From the NCBI RefSeq assembly GCF_000374845.1, contig NZ_KB895414.1:124001-188000 (forward strand): a stretch of 64,000 nucleotides of DNA, given 5' to 3'. Source of the stretch: Paenibacillus terrigena DSM 21567 (lineage in GTDB: Bacteria > Bacillota > Bacilli > Paenibacillales > Paenibacillaceae). This document shows, piece by piece, positions 62,879 to 64,000 of this stretch (positions are counted from its first letter, which is position 1; the number at the start of each line of letters is the position of its first letter). The position numbers were made by a program, and so were the translations under genes. The notes below the pieces were generated by a model. The model worked only from the letters and a program-made list of their open reading frames with translations. It made no database searches and was not told the origin of the DNA.

Positions 62879-63529
62879 TTGGCAGTCTCTTATATGGACT
62901 TCACGTCTCCAACCGTTCAGTTTACTTACGATCTGAAGAATAATCCCTTTTACAAAAAGGATGCAAACAACTACATTCTCGCATTATCCGTCAATCAACT
63001 TAATACGTTGGGGAATGCCTCACTGCTCGACATCTTCCTCAGCAAAGATAATATCGTGGAGCCTCATTACCATCAGAATGCGACGGAATTGGTATATGCT
63101 ATCTCAGGCTCTACTGTCGTCTCGATCCTCAATCCGTTCACCAATGAATTGGGCAATTATCCGATTCAACCTGGACAAGTGGCCAATGTTCCGCAAGGAT
63201 GGTGGCACTACGAGGTCGCGACATCAGATAATACACATCTGCTCGCAATCTTCGACGCCCCAGTCCCAGAATTCATTGCAGGTTCGGATATTCTCCGATT
63301 GACGCCAGCACAAATATGGGCGGACACGTATTGTCTGGACGAAGCCAAAGTGAAAGAAACGTTCGCACCAATTACGAAGACGGTTGTCATCGGACCACCA
63401 AGTGATTGTAAAACAACGTCAACAACGCAGACGCAAGCAGCCAACATCGTCAACCAGCCTGCGAGTTCCAACACGCCACCTCCAACAAGGCAGCGGCAAG
63501 TTATCGGTAACGGGCTTAATTTCCAATAA
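62879..63529 (+). CDS. Cupin-domain protein with Thr/Gln/Pro-rich tail
   Basis: The 216-residue protein has a single cupin domain (about 45-130) with metal-type motifs VEPHYHQNATELVYAISG (His, His, Glu) and a later GWWHYEVA (His), as in oxalate-decarboxylase-like or storage cupins. After about residue 165 a low-complexity tail (TTSTTQTQAANIVNQPASS) follows. TTG is the start behind AGGGAACACA. It is alone, with a terminator after it. Function is unknown. Spore-coat-like cupins with tails are one possibility. Confidence 0.75.
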   Translation: MAVSYMDFTSPTVQFTYDLKNNPFYKKDANNYILALSVNQLNTLGNASLLDIFLSKDNIVEPHYHQNATELVYAISGSTVVSILNPFTNELGNYPIQPGQVANVPQGWWHYEVATSDNTHLLAIFDAPVPEFIAGSDILRLTPAQIWADTYCLDEAKVKETFAPITKTVVIGPPSDCKTTSTTQTQAANIVNQPASSNTPPPTRQRQVIGNGLNFQ

Positions 63530-63570
63530 GACAGGACCCACTTCAATTGCTTATTCAATAGTAGTGAGAG

Positions 63571-63602
63571 ACACCAGGGGAAGCATCCACTGGTGTTTTT
63601 TG
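63571..63602 (+). terminator. Intrinsic terminator of the cupin gene
   Basis: ACACCAG and CTGGTGT form a perfect 7-bp stem followed by six T residues. Confidence 0.85.
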
Positions 63603-63622
63603 TATATATCCGCTCATTCCCA

Positions 63623-63669
63623 TTGACTTCCAATTATTGTTGTATTACTGTATTAATTAATTAACACAG
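63623..63669 (+). promoter_or_regulatory. Promoter and operator of the GntR gene
   Basis: TTGACT (63623-63628), a 17-bp spacer and TACTGT (63646-63651) form a sigma-A-like promoter. A 22-bp inverted repeat (63648-63669, outer arms CTGT and ACAG around TTAATTAATTAA) overlaps the -10 and start site. It is an expected autoregulatory operator. Confidence 0.7.
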
Positions 63670-63698
63670 TGGTAGTCATTGCCGGCTTGGAGGCGATC

Positions 63699-64000
63699 AT
63701 GGAGTTCAATAAAATCGAACCCATTTATGCACAAATCATTCAAGACATTAAGCTCAAATTGTTCAACGGGACGTATACCCTTGGTCAAGTAATTCCCTCA
63801 CGCCGTGAGCTCGCCAAGACGCTGGGTGTCAATCCCAATACGATCCAGAGAGCGTACAAAGAAATGGAAGATATGAACCTCATCGTAACGCATCGCGGTC
63901 AAGGGAGCTTCATTACGAGTGATGCTGCTGTACTCGCTGCCATTCGGGAAGAAGCATTATACGAGGCTATACATCAGAGCATGGGGCTGCTGCGATCTTT
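63699..64000 (+). CDS. GntR family regulator, YtrA type (truncated at window edge)
   Basis: The visible 100 residues hold the winged HTH: KIEPIYAQIIQDIKLKLFNGTY, then PSRRELAKTLGVNPNTIQRAYKEME and the GQGSFITSD wing. YtrA-type regulators are short, have a small C-terminal dimer domain, and usually control an ABC transporter operon beside them. That part lies outside the window. ATG 63699 follows GGAGG with five bases. A near-perfect palindrome overlaps its promoter. Confidence 0.85.
   Translation, partial: MEFNKIEPIYAQIIQDIKLKLFNGTYTLGQVIPSRRELAKTLGVNPNTIQRAYKEMEDMNLIVTHRGQGSFITSDAAVLAAIREEALYEAIHQSMGLLRS

Noticed and set aside
1-64000. tRNA or rRNA genes
   Set aside because: I looked for cloverleaf-like segments with CCA-type ends and for rRNA-like blocks in the spacers and found none. 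A tRNA scan would be decisive.

Overview
The window looks like a chromosomal segment of a Paenibacillus-type, spore-forming Gram-positive soil bacterium (Bacillota). This rests on the gene content: LplA/B/C-type ABC transporters next to YesM/YesN-type two-component systems, many AraC regulators, a varied set of glycoside hydrolases, strong AGGAGG-like ribosome binding sites with frequent GTG/TTG starts, a leucine T-box, and YtxG/YtxH and YqkE homologues. No rRNA, tRNA, CRISPR array or intact mobile element was seen.

Layout. 0-9 kb holds housekeeping genes: a truncated LysM/M14 peptidoglycan peptidase, glutamate racemase, a membrane-anchored phosphodiester glycosidase-like protein, a two-gene 2-oxoacid:ferredoxin oxidoreductase operon with a small unknown third gene, and ytxG-ytxH. 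9-12 kb is a secreted GH85 endo-beta-N-acetylglucosaminidase with a long upstream control region. 12-23 kb has small regulators, a DUF86 protein, a holin-family protein, an AraC / GlcNAc-kinase-like / GH4 cluster, an acetate transporter of the SatP family, an unknown zinc-ribbon HTH gene and a PAS histidine kinase.

22.7-26.5 kb is a GH116 enzyme divergent from a LacI regulator, with repeated operator-like sites between them. 27.8-36.3 kb is a long minus-strand unit (solute-binding protein, two permeases, histidine kinase, AraC response regulator, Gfo/Idh/MocA oxidoreductase). Upstream of it lies a strongly folded RNA with its own terminator (36.45-36.70 kb). 36.8-42 kb carries a GH46 chitosanase lipoprotein, a GT2, a polysaccharide deacetylase, and a redox-stress-like group (pirin, MarR, LLM oxidoreductase) with palindromic operators.

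42.2-44.3 kb is the least ordinary part. A PD-(D/E)XK-like/HTH gene sits behind an attenuator-like hairpin, and its last 13 codons form the start of a 307-bp unit repeated three times in tandem. 44.3-51.6 kb is a second LplA/B/C plus kinase/regulator system, arranged divergently. 51.7-60.7 kb carries sodC, then an operon of GH95, a DUF5107/TPR protein and an MFS transporter, with a sulfatase and an AraC regulator next to it, suggesting use of a fucose- or galactose-containing and perhaps sulfated glycan. The window ends with T-box-controlled leuA, a cupin protein and a truncated YtrA-type GntR regulator with a near-perfect operator.

Biological theme: import and breakdown of complex N-acetylated and fucosylated glycans, with each transporter tied to its own sensor. 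Functions are inferred from protein motifs and context, because no database search was possible.
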